Source: Streptomyces sp.
GTDB taxonomy: Bacteria > Actinomycetota > Actinomycetes > Streptomycetales > Streptomycetaceae
Reading direction: 5' to 3'
Length of the DNA stretch: 39,116 nt
Assembly: GCF_019510245.1 (NCBI RefSeq)
Contig: NZ_JAEKKT010000182.1
Location: 1-39,116, forward strand
Under the pieces are notes generated by a model, which had not been told where the DNA came from, ran no database searches, and was given only the letters and a program-made list of their open reading frames with translations. The number at the start of each line of letters is the position of its first letter. The stretch's first letter is position 1. Both the position numbers and the translations under genes were made by a program. Below, piece after piece: positions 1-7,557 of the stretch.

Positions 1-755
1 ACCCAGCCGACCTTCCAGCCGGTGAAGGAGAAGGTCTTGCCGGCCGAGCCGATGGTGACCGTGCGCCCGCGCATGCCGGGGAGGGTGGCGAGCGGCACGT
101 GCTCCGCCTCGTCGTAGACCAGGTGCTCGTACACCTCGTCGGTCACCACCAGCAGGTCCCGCTCCACCGCCAGCTCCGCGATCGCGGTGAGCTCGGCGCG
201 GGTGAGGACCGTGCCGGTCGGATTGTGCGGGGTGTTGACCAGGAGGAGGCGGGTGCGCGGGGTGACGGCGGCGCGCAGCTCGTCGAGGTCGAGGCGGAAG
301 GCGCCGGCGTCGGGGCGCAGGGTGACCGGGACCCGGGTGCCGCCCGCCATCGCGATGCTCGCGGCGTAGGAGTCGTAGTACGGCTCCAGGGCGACCACCT
401 CGTCCCCGGGCTCCACCAGCGCCAGCAGGGCCGCGGCGATCGCCTCCGTGGCGCCCGCCGTCACCAGCACCTCGGCGTCCGGGTCGTACGACAGCCCGTA
501 CCGGCGCTGCTGGTGTGCCACGATCGCGGTGCGCAGCTCGGGGACGCCAGGACCCGGCGGGTACTGGTTGCCGCGCCCCTCGCGCAGGGCGCGCACGGCG
601 GCCTCCCTGACCTCCTCGGGACCGTCGGTGTCCGGGAAACCCTGCCCCAGGTTGATGGAGCCGGTGCGCAGGGCGAGGGCGGACATCTCGGCGAAGATCG
701 TGGTGCCGAACTCGGCCAGCCGACGGTTCAGGAGCGGGCGTTCGCTGGAGGTCAT
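1..755 (-). CDS. PLP-dependent class I aminotransferase, kynurenine aminotransferase-like (3' part cut by window)
   Basis: Fold-type I aminotransferase that would move an amino group from an amino acid to a 2-oxo acid with pyridoxal phosphate. About 251 N-terminal residues lie in the window; the C-terminus runs off the left edge. Visible motifs in order: an NLGQGFPD substrate-loop motif near residue 30, NTPHNPTG, DEVYEHLVY (PLP-ring Asp), and SAGKTFSFTGWK, whose Lys240 forms the PLP Schiff base. This set matches the kynurenine aminotransferase/methionine aminotransferase (YbdL, KAT I) branch better than classical AspC. The ATG at 755 is preferred because AGGA ends about 8 nt upstream; an in-frame ATG at 764 is possible. 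It is transcribed away from the rest of the window. Substrate is not proven; a link to the kynurenine genes at 16 kb is only suggestive. Confidence 0.9.
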   Translation of the reverse strand, partial: MTSSERPLLNRRLAEFGTTIFAEMSALALRTGSINLGQGFPDTDGPEEVREAAVRALREGRGNQYPPGPGVPELRTAIVAHQQRRYGLSYDPDAEVLVTAGATEAIAAALLALVEPGDEVVALEPYYDSYAASIAMAGGTRVPVTLRPDAGAFRLDLDELRAAVTPRTRLLLVNTPHNPTGTVLTRAELTAIAELAVERDLLVVTDEVYEHLVYDEAEHVPLATLPGMRGRTVTIGSAGKTFSFTGWKVGW

Positions 756-905
756 GCCGGTCATCCTGCGCCCAAGCTCTGGAGTTCCTCAACTCCGCTT
801 TGGCCGCCGTCACGGCCGGGCATCCCCAGTCCACGCCGCGCTCTCGCGGCGGCCGGGGCGCCCACGGGGGGTCGCCTTCGGGGGGAACGGAAAGAAGGTG
901 ACGCC

Positions 906-1205
906 ATGGGCACCGTCTTCATCGTGGTGGTGGCCGCGGTCATCTGCCTCGCGATCGTCGCGTCGGCGGTCCGCAGGGGCGCGCGGGGCAAGGGGGCGTA
1001 CCGCGGGGGCGGGTCCTCGTCCTACAGCAGCTCCGGCAGCTGGTGGGCCGGGGACTCGGGGTCGTCGTCCTCGCACGGCGGTCATCACGGGGGACACCAC
1101 GGCGGTGGCCACTCGTGCGGTGGCGGGCACTCCTCCTGCGGCGGCGGCTCGTCGTGCGGCGGCGGCTCGTCGTGCGGTGGCGGGGGCTGCGGCGGGGGCA
1201 ACTGA
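906..1205 (+). CDS. Small membrane-anchored Gly/His/Cys-rich protein
   Basis: A 99-residue protein of unknown function. Residues about 3-22 form one hydrophobic helix, followed by a basic stretch (RRGARGK), which by the positive-inside rule predicts an outside N-terminus and a cytoplasmic tail. Residues 45-99 are low complexity: Ser-rich, then HHGG repeats, then repeated SSCGGG units, giving clustered His and Cys that could bind metal (inference). A GAAGG Shine-Dalgarno lies 7-8 nt before the ATG. It stands alone, divergent from the aminotransferase, and is followed by a long hairpin terminator. Low-complexity tails are easily mispredicted, but the ribosome site, hydrophobic N-terminus and terminator support a real gene. 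Confidence 0.7.
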   Translation: MGTVFIVVVAAVICLAIVASAVRRGARGKGAYRGGGSSSYSSSGSWWAGDSGSSSSHGGHHGGHHGGGHSCGGGHSSCGGGSSCGGGSSCGGGGCGGGN

Positions 1206-1230
1206 GCGGCCGCGCGGGCGGCGGGGGACC

Positions 1231-1274
1231 GGGGCGTCCGGGCGGAGAGCGGGGGAGCTCTCGCCGGGCGCCCC
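1231..1274 (+). terminator. Long GC-rich hairpin terminator
   Basis: GGGGCG (1231-1236) pairs with CGCCCC (1269-1274). Inside it a second stem ends in GAGAGC/GCTCTC around a GGGGGA loop, with one mismatch and small bulges. It lies 26 nt after the stop of the Gly/His/Cys-rich gene. There is no U-tract, which is common for Streptomyces terminators. Confidence 0.65.
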
Positions 1275-1535
1275 GGCGTGCGCCGGGAGCAGGGGGGCGC
1301 CCCTCTTGGTTGAACAGTTGAGCTGTGGAGCCCTCTGAGGGATGGAAACCCCACGAAGTTGGGTAAAAACGCTGTGGCGGCGTCACAGTTCATGATTCCC
1401 TCTAAATCACCAAAGCAGCGCCTCGGACGTCCTGACGACACCCTCTCCGGCTGGGCCGGCCGGTCCGATCTCCCGGTGTCGACCGAGGTGTGCCGGACCA
1501 CCCTCCTCCCTTTTGCGTGTTAGCGGAGCCGATCC
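1275..1535. other. Non-coding gap with AT-richer promoter-like block
   Basis: No gene is supported here. From about 1308 to 1412 the sequence is clearly AT-richer than its surroundings (for example GGGTAAAAAC near 1360 and TCTAAATCACC near 1400), so the promoter of the following DUF2617 gene probably lies here. No -35/-10 pair is convincing enough to place. Confidence 0.4.
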
Positions 1536-2066
1536 ATGCTCACGACCCTGAACACCACCTACACCGATACGCGCGCGGCCGACCTCGCCTGGGCCCTGGG
1601 ACGCGAGCCGCTGCCCGCCCTGGCCACCCTCGACCTGGAACTGACCGGGGCGAAGCTGCAGCTGAGACTGCTCGGCGCGTCCCACCAGGTGCTCCTGGAG
1701 GAGGAGTGCGGCGGCTGTTCGGAGACGGTGGCGTGCATCCCGGGGTCCAGCACCCCCCTGCCGCTCGGGGTCGCCAAGCGCAACGGCGACTGGGAGTACG
1801 AGTTCGCGGCCCGCGTCGAGGTGCTGTCACCGGGCTCCTTCGCGGGCCGCGCCCAGGAGTTGCTGGACCTCGTCTCCGAGCACCCGCACGGCCTCGCCGG
1901 CGTCTTCCCGGGCAGCCCGCACGCGTTCACGGCGATGCTGGCCCAGCGGCACGAGGGCCAGGTGCACTGGCGGACCTGGCACGCGTACCCGCAGGACGGG
2001 CAGCTGGTGGCGACCCGGACGCGGGTCGGCGTACGGGTTCCGACGCGCCACCCCGTGGCCGGATGA
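1536..2066 (+). CDS. DUF2617 family protein
   Basis: A 176-residue soluble protein without signal peptide or membrane segment, resembling the actinobacterial DUF2617 family, whose function is not established. Features include an EEECGGCSE cysteine pair around residue 57 and a conserved-looking HAFTAML segment. GGAG is 8 nt before the ATG. The next gene starts 85 nt downstream from its own promoter. Family assignment rests on recollection of the family's overall sequence pattern and length. Confidence 0.75.
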   Translation: MLTTLNTTYTDTRAADLAWALGREPLPALATLDLELTGAKLQLRLLGASHQVLLEEECGGCSETVACIPGSSTPLPLGVAKRNGDWEYEFAARVEVLSPGSFAGRAQELLDLVSEHPHGLAGVFPGSPHAFTAMLAQRHEGQVHWRTWHAYPQDGQLVATRTRVGVRVPTRHPVAG

Positions 2067-2139
2067 CATAAACCAACGGGGCGTCAAGGGGCCGCGAGTT
2101 CCACACGTGTGGGTGACGAAGCGTACCGAGCGAGTGACG

Positions 2140-2145
2140 TAACGT
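2140..2145 (+). promoter_or_regulatory. Putative -10 box TAACGT of a leaderless promoter
   Basis: TAACGT is followed by exactly 6 nt and then the GTG at 2152, with no Shine-Dalgarno. This is the geometry of actinobacterial leaderless transcripts and supports the GTG start. Confidence 0.5.
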
Positions 2146-2151
2146 CGCAGA

Positions 2152-3792
2152 GTGATCGATCCGCACGCACCGGCCCCTCCCGGCGCACCACCGTCCTGGG
2201 CCGCCCCCGCGCCGCTGCCCGTGCGGCCGGGGACCGGCCGTTTCCTGGTGCTGGCGTGCGTGTTCGTCTGCGCGGCCTGCGGACTGGTGTACGAACTCGA
2301 ACTCGTCGCCCTCGCCTCGTACCTGATCGGCGACTCGGTCACCCAGGCCTCCGTCGTGCTGTCCGTGATGGTCTTCGCGATGGGCGTCGGCTCACTCGCC
2401 GCGAAACGGCTGCGCTGGCACGCGGCGGCCGGGTTCGCCGCGGTGGAGGCCGCGCTGGCGCTGGTCGGCGGCTGCAGCGCCATGGCGTTGTACGCCGTCT
2501 TCGCCTGGACCGGCGGCTGGGGCGGACTGTGGGCCACCGGCCCGCGCTGCCTCCTGGTCGCCTTCTCCCTTGCCATCGGCCTGCTGATCGGCGCCGAGGT
2601 GCCGCTGCTGATGGAGCTCATCCAGCGCATCCGCCGCCAGGACGCGGGCGGCGCGGTGGCCGACCTGTTCGCCGCCGACTACGTGGGCGCGCTGGTCGGC
2701 GGCCTGGCCTTCCCCTTCCTCCTGCTCCCCTTCCTCGGCCAGTTGACGGGCACCCTGGTCACCGGCACCGTCAACATCGTCGCCGGGGGCGCCCTGGTCC
2801 TCGGCCTGTTCCGCCGCGACCTGTCCCGGCGGGCCCGCTGGACCCTCCTCGTCGCGGGCGTCACCGTCCTAGGCGTCCTCGCCTCCGCGGCCGTCCTCGT
2901 CGGCGACTTCGAACGGGCCGCACGGCACGCCGTCTACGGCGCCGACGTCCGGGTCGCCCTGCAGACCGACGTCCAGGAGATCGTCCTCACCGGCGGCACC
3001 CGCGGCCGCCCCCTCGACCTCTTCCTGGACGGCCGGCTGCGGGTCGGCGGCCGCGACGAACGCCGGTACCACGAAGCCCTCGTCCACCCCGCGATGGCCG
3101 GCCCGCACGCGCGCGTGCTGATCCTCGGCGGCGGCGACGGCATGGCCGCGCGCGAGGTGCTGCGCCATCGCGGCGTCGACCGCGTCGACATCGTCGAACT
3201 CGACGCGGGTCTGGTCCGCCTCGCCCGCCACGACCCCGCCCTCGCCGCGCTCAACGGCCACGCCTACGACGACCCGCACGTCCACGTGTTCACCGCCGAC
3301 GCCTTCCTCTGGCTGCGCGAGGCGCCCCGCTCCGGTTTCTCCGGGTACGACGTCGTCATCGCCGACCTGCCCGACCCCGGCATCACGGCCAGCACCAAGC
3401 TGTACTCCCAGGAGTTCTACGGCCTCGCCCGCCGCGTCCTCGCCCCCGGCGGCCGCCTCGTCGTCCACGCCGGACCGGTCCAGTCCCGCCCGCACGCCTT
3501 CTGGACGGTCGCCGCGACCCTGCGGGCGGCCGGCCTCGCCACCACCCCCTACCGGGTGCCCGGCCAGGACGCCGGCTTCACCCCGGGCCCCGACCGCTCG
3601 GCGGGCGAGTCCAGGGCGCCGCACGACTGGGGCTTCATCCTCGCGACCGCGGGTTCCCGCGGGCCGCCGCTGCGCCTCCCGGGCGACGGACCGCGGCTGC
3701 GGACGCTCACGGAAGGGGGACTTCGGCGGGACGCGTTGACGGCGCCGGCGGCCGGGCTGCCGCCGTCGACGCTGGTGCACCCTCGGTACTGA
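2152..3792 (+). CDS. Membrane-fused spermidine synthase-like aminopropyltransferase
   Basis: A 546-residue fusion. Residues about 30-250 hold some seven hydrophobic segments; residues about 260-500 form a spermidine-synthase-type Rossmann domain with GGGDG at 326-330 (decarboxylated AdoMet binding), ELD at 349-351, an ADLPDP motif at 404-409 and YSQEFY at 418-423. Soluble spermidine synthases are about 280-310 residues, so the membrane half is extra. The family is annotated as polyamine aminopropyltransferase, but membrane-fused members have uncertain substrates. The GTG start is supported by a TAACGT box 6 nt upstream. No speD (AdoMet decarboxylase) is nearby, so a role in polyamine synthesis is not shown by context. 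Confidence 0.85.
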   Translation: MIDPHAPAPPGAPPSWAAPAPLPVRPGTGRFLVLACVFVCAACGLVYELELVALASYLIGDSVTQASVVLSVMVFAMGVGSLAAKRLRWHAAAGFAAVEAALALVGGCSAMALYAVFAWTGGWGGLWATGPRCLLVAFSLAIGLLIGAEVPLLMELIQRIRRQDAGGAVADLFAADYVGALVGGLAFPFLLLPFLGQLTGTLVTGTVNIVAGGALVLGLFRRDLSRRARWTLLVAGVTVLGVLASAAVLVGDFERAARHAVYGADVRVALQTDVQEIVLTGGTRGRPLDLFLDGRLRVGGRDERRYHEALVHPAMAGPHARVLILGGGDGMAAREVLRHRGVDRVDIVELDAGLVRLARHDPALAALNGHAYDDPHVHVFTADAFLWLREAPRSGFSGYDVVIADLPDPGITASTKLYSQEFYGLARRVLAPGGRLVVHAGPVQSRPHAFWTVAATLRAAGLATTPYRVPGQDAGFTPGPDRSAGESRAPHDWGFILATAGSRGPPLRLPGDGPRLRTLTEGGLRRDALTAPAAGLPPSTLVHPRY

Positions 3793-3840
3793 ACGGATCC
3801 GGCCGTGCGCCGGGGAGGGTGTGTTGGACCGACTCGTGGG

Positions 3841-3846
3841 TAGGCT
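3841..3846 (+). promoter_or_regulatory. Putative -10 box TAGGCT of a leaderless promoter
   Basis: TAGGCT lies 8 nt before the ATG at 3855 and no ribosome-binding site is present. The same hexamer precedes the genes at 21474 and 34934. Confidence 0.5.
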
Positions 3847-3854
3847 CAGTCGGC

Positions 3855-4577
3855 ATGGAGCACCAGGTGTACGTCCCGGCCCCGGCCTCGCGGCTCAGGG
3901 AGGCGCTGGCCGATCCTGCGCGGGTCGCCCGGGCGGTCCCCGGCCTCCAGCAGGACGCGGGCGCAGACCCCGGCACCGGCCGCCTCAAGGTCCGCATCGG
4001 CAGCCACTCGATCACCTACCGGGGCTCCGTGCGCGTGAGTGCTCACGACGACGGTTCCTACGCGGTCGACGGTGACGCCACCGAAGCCCGCGGCACCGGC
4101 ACGGTGAAGCTGGCGCTGACGATCCGCCTCGCGGAGACGGGCGAGGGGTGCACGGTCACGGTGACCGGTACGGCCTCCGCCGACGGGCGGGTCGCCGAAC
4201 TGCCGGCGGAGGCGGTCCAGGCGGCGGCGACGAGGCTGCTGGGCCGCTTCGCGGAGGGCCTGGGGGAGGCGCCTGCGGCGCCTGCCGCCGAACCGCCCTC
4301 GGTCTTCCAGACGGAGGTCCCGCCCCCGTCCCTGGCACCGGAGCCCGAGCCGGAGCCGCTCCCCGAGATCTTCGCCGAGGCGGCGCACGCACGCCGGACG
4401 ATGATCGGCCGCAGCGCGGAGGAGGTCGACCACGCCCCGCCCCGGGGCCGCTACGCGCCGGTCCCGGCCCCCCAGACGGTGGCGGGCGCCTCCACCCTCC
4501 GCTGGGCCGCCCCGGCGGCAGCACTGGCACTGGCGTCGGCGATCGTGGTCACGAGGGCGCTGCGCAGGCGCCGCTGA
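3855..4577 (+). CDS. SRPBCC (CoxG-like) protein with C-terminal membrane anchor
   Basis: A 240-residue protein. Residues 1-140 match the START/SRPBCC ligand-binding fold of the CoxG type: an opening VYVPAPASRLREALADPARVARAVPG segment typical of this group, alternating beta strands, and a closing helix around AAATRLLGRFAEGL. Residues about 150-215 are Pro/Glu-rich and probably disordered. Residues about 216-235 are a hydrophobic helix followed by RALRRRR, so the ligand-binding domain would face the cytoplasm from the membrane. CoxG helps carbon-monoxide-dehydrogenase maturation elsewhere, but no cox genes are present, so the ligand is unknown. It stands alone with its own leaderless promoter. 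Confidence 0.75.
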   Translation: MEHQVYVPAPASRLREALADPARVARAVPGLQQDAGADPGTGRLKVRIGSHSITYRGSVRVSAHDDGSYAVDGDATEARGTGTVKLALTIRLAETGEGCTVTVTGTASADGRVAELPAEAVQAAATRLLGRFAEGLGEAPAAPAAEPPSVFQTEVPPPSLAPEPEPEPLPEIFAEAAHARRTMIGRSAEEVDHAPPRGRYAPVPAPQTVAGASTLRWAAPAAALALASAIVVTRALRRRR

Positions 4578-4635
4578 TTCGGACGGCGCGGGAGTGGGGA
4601 CACTTACCGGCGCTGGCAGGGTGCCCCGGCGCCCA

Positions 4636-4677
4636 CCCTCCCCCACGCTCGGCTTCGCTCGCGCGGGGGGACCCCCA
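4636..4677 (-). repeat. Dispersed hairpin repeat, copy 1
   Basis: Read on the minus strand this 42-nt sequence begins TGGGGG and ends GTGGGGGAGGG, with CGCGCGAGCGAAGCCGAGCG in the middle. It matches 8191-8233 almost exactly (one indel and two or three substitutions). Its self-complementary ends allow a hairpin. Related miniature elements are common in Streptomyces genomes. Confidence 0.8.
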
Positions 4678-4750
4678 TCGCCCCAGCGGCACGACTGCCC
4701 GCGGCTGAAAATCGGCGACGCCGCCCGCAGCTGCGTGGCTGACGCGCCTG

Positions 4751-4839
4751 CAACGCCCCGCAAGGGGCGCTGGAGGTACCCCCGGCCGAAGGCTGGGGGA
4801 GGAACTGCGGGGCCGGCTCCCGCTCACCTGCACCCGAAA
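4751..4839 (+). repeat. REP-like unit A, interrupted by a second hairpin element
   Basis: GCCCCGCAAGGGGC forms the head hairpin, and the tail ACTGCG..CACCCGAAA matches unit B at 4895-4955. Between head and tail lies an extra block of about 30 nt (4771-4802) that unit B lacks. Confidence 0.75.
4771..4802 (+). repeat. Nested hairpin element inside REP-like unit A
   Basis: TGGAGGTACCCCC..GGGGGAGG, with CCCCCGGCC pairing to GGCTGGGGG around a GAA loop. Its ends resemble those of the 42-nt element at 4636-4677, so both probably belong to one family of miniature inserting hairpins (inference). Confidence 0.65.
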
Positions 4840-4894
4840 CCCGACGCCTCAGCGGCACGCCAGCCCGCGGCGAGGTATGCAGGACACGGCTGGG

Positions 4895-4955
4895 CAGCGC
4901 CCCGTAAGGGGCGGGGGGAACTGCGCGGCGGGCCCCCACTCACCCGCAGCCGAAA
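4895..4955 (+). repeat. REP-like unit B (uninterrupted)
   Basis: GCGCCCCGTAAGGGGCG hairpin followed directly by GGGAACTGCGCGGCGGG and CACCCGCAGCCGAAA. This is the uninterrupted form of unit A, and a sequence type frequently seen after Streptomyces genes. Confidence 0.75.
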
Positions 4956-4975
4956 CGCAAGGCGTGCCCCCCCAC

Positions 4976-4981
4976 TACTCT
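4976..4981 (+). promoter_or_regulatory. Putative -10 box TACTCT of a leaderless promoter
   Basis: TACTCT is 6 nt before the GTG at 4988. No Shine-Dalgarno is visible. Confidence 0.45.
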
Positions 4982-4987
4982 CATCCC

Positions 4988-5776
4988 GTGAGTAACGAAG
5001 ACATCACGCTGACCGCAGGCGACGTCACCCTCCGCCTGCACCCCGGCAACGGCGGCCGGATCGCCGGTCTCGAAGTCGGGGGCCTCGAACTCCTCCGCCA
5101 GGGCGACCGCTTCGGCTGCTTCCCGATGGTGCCGTGGTGCGGCCGGATAAGGGACGGCCGTTTCCTCGACGGCGCCACCGTCGTCCAGATGCCCCTCAAC
5201 TCCCCGCCGCACGCCATCCACGGCACGGCCCGCGACGGCGCCTGGCGCACCGCACGGGTCTCGGCCACCGAGGCCGTCATCACGCGCGAACTCGGCGACC
5301 CCTGGCCGCACCCCGCCCGCGTCACCCACATGGTGCAGCTCGCCGAGGACTCGCTGACCCTGACGATGTCCGTGGAGACGTACGACGACTCCTTCCCGGC
5401 GCAGATCGGCTGGCACCCCTGGTTCAACCGGAACGTCGGCGGCCAGGACGCCCAGGTGGACTTCGCCCCCGCCTGGCAGGAGGAGCGCGGCGCGGACCAC
5501 CTGCCCACCGGCAACCGCATCGACCCGAAGCCCGGCCCCTGGGACGACTGCTTCGGCATGCCCGACGGCGTCGACGTCACCCTCACCTGGCCGGGGCGGC
5601 TGCAGCTGAACGTCGCCAGCCGCGAGCAGTGGGTCGTCGTCTACGACGAGCAGGCGGAGGCCGTCTGCGTGGAGCCGCAGACCGGACCGCCCAACGGGCT
5701 GAACACGCTGCCCCGGCTCGTCACGCCCCTGGAGCCGCTGGAAGCCGCGACCACCTGGACGTGGACGCGCCTCTAA
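4988..5776 (+). CDS. Aldose 1-epimerase (mutarotase) family protein
   Basis: A 262-residue galactose-mutarotase-fold enzyme, expected to interconvert alpha and beta anomers of an aldose. Recognisable segments: GGRIAGLEVGGLELL near the N-terminus, HAIHGTARDGAW with the substrate-binding His around residue 80, IGWHPWF with the second active-site His around residue 146, and VEPQTGPPN with the likely catalytic Glu near residue 230. The GTG start follows a leaderless-type -10. Its TAA stop forms part of the -10 box of pyrE, which starts 10 nt downstream. The exact sugar is unknown. Confidence 0.85.
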   Translation: MSNEDITLTAGDVTLRLHPGNGGRIAGLEVGGLELLRQGDRFGCFPMVPWCGRIRDGRFLDGATVVQMPLNSPPHAIHGTARDGAWRTARVSATEAVITRELGDPWPHPARVTHMVQLAEDSLTLTMSVETYDDSFPAQIGWHPWFNRNVGGQDAQVDFAPAWQEERGADHLPTGNRIDPKPGPWDDCFGMPDGVDVTLTWPGRLQLNVASREQWVVVYDEQAEAVCVEPQTGPPNGLNTLPRLVTPLEPLEAATTWTWTRL

Positions 5777-5779
5777 GCT
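5774..5779 (+). promoter_or_regulatory. Putative -10 box TAAGCT of the pyrE leaderless promoter
   Basis: TAAGCT overlaps the stop codon of the epimerase gene and lies 7 nt before the pyrE ATG. No ribosome-binding site is present. Confidence 0.5.
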
Positions 5780-5786
5780 GGTCGGC

Positions 5787-6359
5787 ATGACGGACGTCAA
5801 CGAAGTAATGCCGCCAGGCACACGCGCTGAGCTGCTGCAACAGATCAAGGACAAGGCCGTGGTGCACGGCAGGGTGACCCTGTCGTCGGGCAAGGAAGCC
5901 GACTACTACATCGACCTTCGCCGGATCACGCTGGACGGCCAGGCCGCCCCGCTGGTCGGTCAGGTCATGCTCGACCTGACCGCCGAGCTGGACTTCGAGG
6001 CCGTCGGCGGGCTCACCCTGGGCGCCGACCCGGTGGCCACCGCGATGCTGCACGCCTCCCACGCGCGCGGAAAGACGCTGGACGCCTTCGTGGTGCGCAA
6101 GGCGGGCAAGGCGCACGGTCTGCAACGTCGTATCGAGGGCGCGGAGGTCAAGGGCCGCCGCGTCCTCGCTGTCGAGGACACCTCCACCACCGGCGGCTCC
6201 GTGCTGACCGCGGTGGAGGCGCTGCGCGAGGCCGGCGCCGAGGTCGTCGCCGTCGCGACGATCGTGGACCGGGCGACGGGCGCGGCCGAGGCGATCGCGG
6301 AGCAGGCCGGCGTGCCGTATGTGTTCGCCTTCTCGAAGGATGAACTGGGTCTGGACTGA
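5787..6359 (+). CDS. pyrE: Orotate phosphoribosyltransferase
   Basis: Converts orotate and PRPP to orotidine 5'-monophosphate in de novo pyrimidine synthesis, in the cytoplasm. The 190-residue length is normal. The PRPP-binding motif VLAVEDTSTTGGS is at about 126-138, the flexible-loop lysines (VVRKAGKAHG) at about 102-111, and an N-terminal SSGKEADYYIDLR substrate segment at 33-45. The start is set by the ATG 7 nt after a TAAGCT box. It lies apart from other pyr genes and is followed 163 nt later by fba on the same strand. Confidence 0.96.
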   Translation: MTDVNEVMPPGTRAELLQQIKDKAVVHGRVTLSSGKEADYYIDLRRITLDGQAAPLVGQVMLDLTAELDFEAVGGLTLGADPVATAMLHASHARGKTLDAFVVRKAGKAHGLQRRIEGAEVKGRRVLAVEDTSTTGGSVLTAVEALREAGAEVVAVATIVDRATGAAEAIAEQAGVPYVFAFSKDELGLD

Positions 6360-6367
6360 CGCCCCGG

Positions 6368-6397
6368 TTGACGAGTGGGATTGACCCGGATTTGACC
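6368..6397 (+). promoter_or_regulatory. Three phased TTGAC motifs upstream of fba
   Basis: TTGAC occurs at 6368, 6381 and 6392, any of which could be a -35 element for fba. No equally clear -10 was found, so these are marked only as a candidate promoter or regulator-binding cluster. Confidence 0.3.
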
Positions 6398-6522
6398 GGT
6401 GCCGGGAGCATCGGTTCAGGTCTGGAAAGATGGGGCCGACGATGACGTCGCCCCCACACAGGTCTAGGTCAGGGCCGTAGAGAAGCAGCAGTACCCGACC
6501 CGCACACTCAAGGAGCGGACAG

Positions 6523-7545
6523 ATGCCCATCGCAACCCCCGAGGTCTACAACGAGATGCTCGACCGGGCGAAGGCAGGCAAGTTCGCCTACCCGGCCATC
6601 AACGTCACCTCGACCCAGACCCTGCACGCGGCGCTGCGCGGCTTCGCGGAGGCGGAGAGCGACGGCATCGTCCAGATCTCGACCGGCGGCGCCGAGTTCC
6701 TGGGCGGCCAGTACAAGAAGGACATGGTCACCGGCTCGGTCGCGCTCGCCGAGTTCGCGCACATCGTCGCCGAGAAGTACCCGGTGAACATCGCGCTGCA
6801 CACCGACCACTGCCCGAAGGACAAGCTCGACGGGTACGTCCGTCCGCTGCTCGCGATCTCCGAGGAGCGGGTGAAGAACGGCCGCAACCCGCTCTTCCAG
6901 TCGCACATGTGGGACGGCTCGGCCGAGACCCTCGCCGACAACCTGGCCATCGCCCAGGAGCTCCTGGAGCAGGCCCGCCGCGCCAACATCATCCTCGAGG
7001 TCGAGATCACCCCGACCGGTGGCGAGGAGGACGGCGTCTCCCACGAGATCAACGACTCGCTCTACACCACGGTCGACGACGCGATCCGTACCGCCGAGGC
7101 GCTGGGTCTCGGCGAGAAGGGCCGCTACCTGCTCGCCGCCTCCTTCGGCAACGTGCACGGCGTGTACAAGCCGGGCAACGTCGTGCTCCGCCCCGACCTG
7201 CTCAAGGAGCTGAGCGACGGCGTGGCCGCGAAGTTCGGCAAGCAGTCGCCGTTCGACTTCGTCTTCCACGGCGGCTCGGGCTCCACCGAGCAGGAGATCC
7301 TGACCGCGCTGGAGAACGGCGTCGTCAAGATGAACCTCGACACGGACACCCAGTACGCCTTCACCCGTCCGGTCGCCGACCACATGTTCAAGAACTACGA
7401 CGGCGTCCTGAAGGTCGACGGCGAGGTCGGCTCCAAGAAGACCTACGACCCGCGCACCTGGGGCAAGCTGGCCGAGGCCGGCATGGCCGCGCGCGTCGTC
7501 GAGGCCACGCAGAACCTGCGCTCGGCGGGCAACAAGATCAAGTAA
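6523..7545 (+). CDS. fba: Class II fructose-bisphosphate aldolase
   Basis: Zinc-dependent cleavage of fructose 1,6-bisphosphate to dihydroxyacetone phosphate and glyceraldehyde 3-phosphate (glycolysis and gluconeogenesis), cytoplasmic. At 340 residues it matches the FbaA-type class II length. Motifs: LHTDHC with catalytic Asp95 and zinc ligand His96, EVEITPTGGEEDGV, FGNVHGVYKPGN with a zinc His, and FHGGSGST with the third zinc His and phosphate-binding Ser. A strong AAGGAG Shine-Dalgarno precedes the ATG. It is monocistronic, with a long leader containing TTGAC motifs and a perfect-stem terminator just after the stop. Confidence 0.97.
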   Translation: MPIATPEVYNEMLDRAKAGKFAYPAINVTSTQTLHAALRGFAEAESDGIVQISTGGAEFLGGQYKKDMVTGSVALAEFAHIVAEKYPVNIALHTDHCPKDKLDGYVRPLLAISEERVKNGRNPLFQSHMWDGSAETLADNLAIAQELLEQARRANIILEVEITPTGGEEDGVSHEINDSLYTTVDDAIRTAEALGLGEKGRYLLAASFGNVHGVYKPGNVVLRPDLLKELSDGVAAKFGKQSPFDFVFHGGSGSTEQEILTALENGVVKMNLDTDTQYAFTRPVADHMFKNYDGVLKVDGEVGSKKTYDPRTWGKLAEAGMAARVVEATQNLRSAGNKIK

Positions 7546-7557
7546 GTGTCACGGTCC

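Larger units (their letters stand above)
4578..4987. other. Non-coding region filled with dispersed hairpin repeats
   Basis: This 410-nt gap has no supported gene. It holds one GC-rich hairpin element (4636-4677), then two related units of a REP-like sequence, each starting with CAGCGGCACG (4684 and 4850) and ending in a GCCCC..GGGGC hairpin followed by an AACTGCG motif (4751-4839 and 4895-4955). The promoter of the following gene is at its right end. Confidence 0.7.

Noticed and set aside
1060..1200. Short repeated GGCGGC/TCGTCGTGCGG units as a CRISPR-like array
   Set aside because: They are codon repeats of the SSCGGG protein tail with no spacers.
99..1205. Long plus-strand frame across the aminotransferase and the Gly-rich gene
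   Set aside because: It is antisense to clear aminotransferase motifs and then reads into the true small gene; only the part from 906 has a start signal.
1206..1535. Possible small RNA or riboswitch before the DUF2617 gene
   Set aside because: Apart from the hairpin assigned as a terminator no known fold was recognised and no promoter could be placed.
2109..4577. 822-codon plus-strand frame
   Set aside because: Its first two thirds are an Arg/Pro-rich out-of-frame reading of the spermidine-synthase gene; the real gene in this frame starts at 3855.
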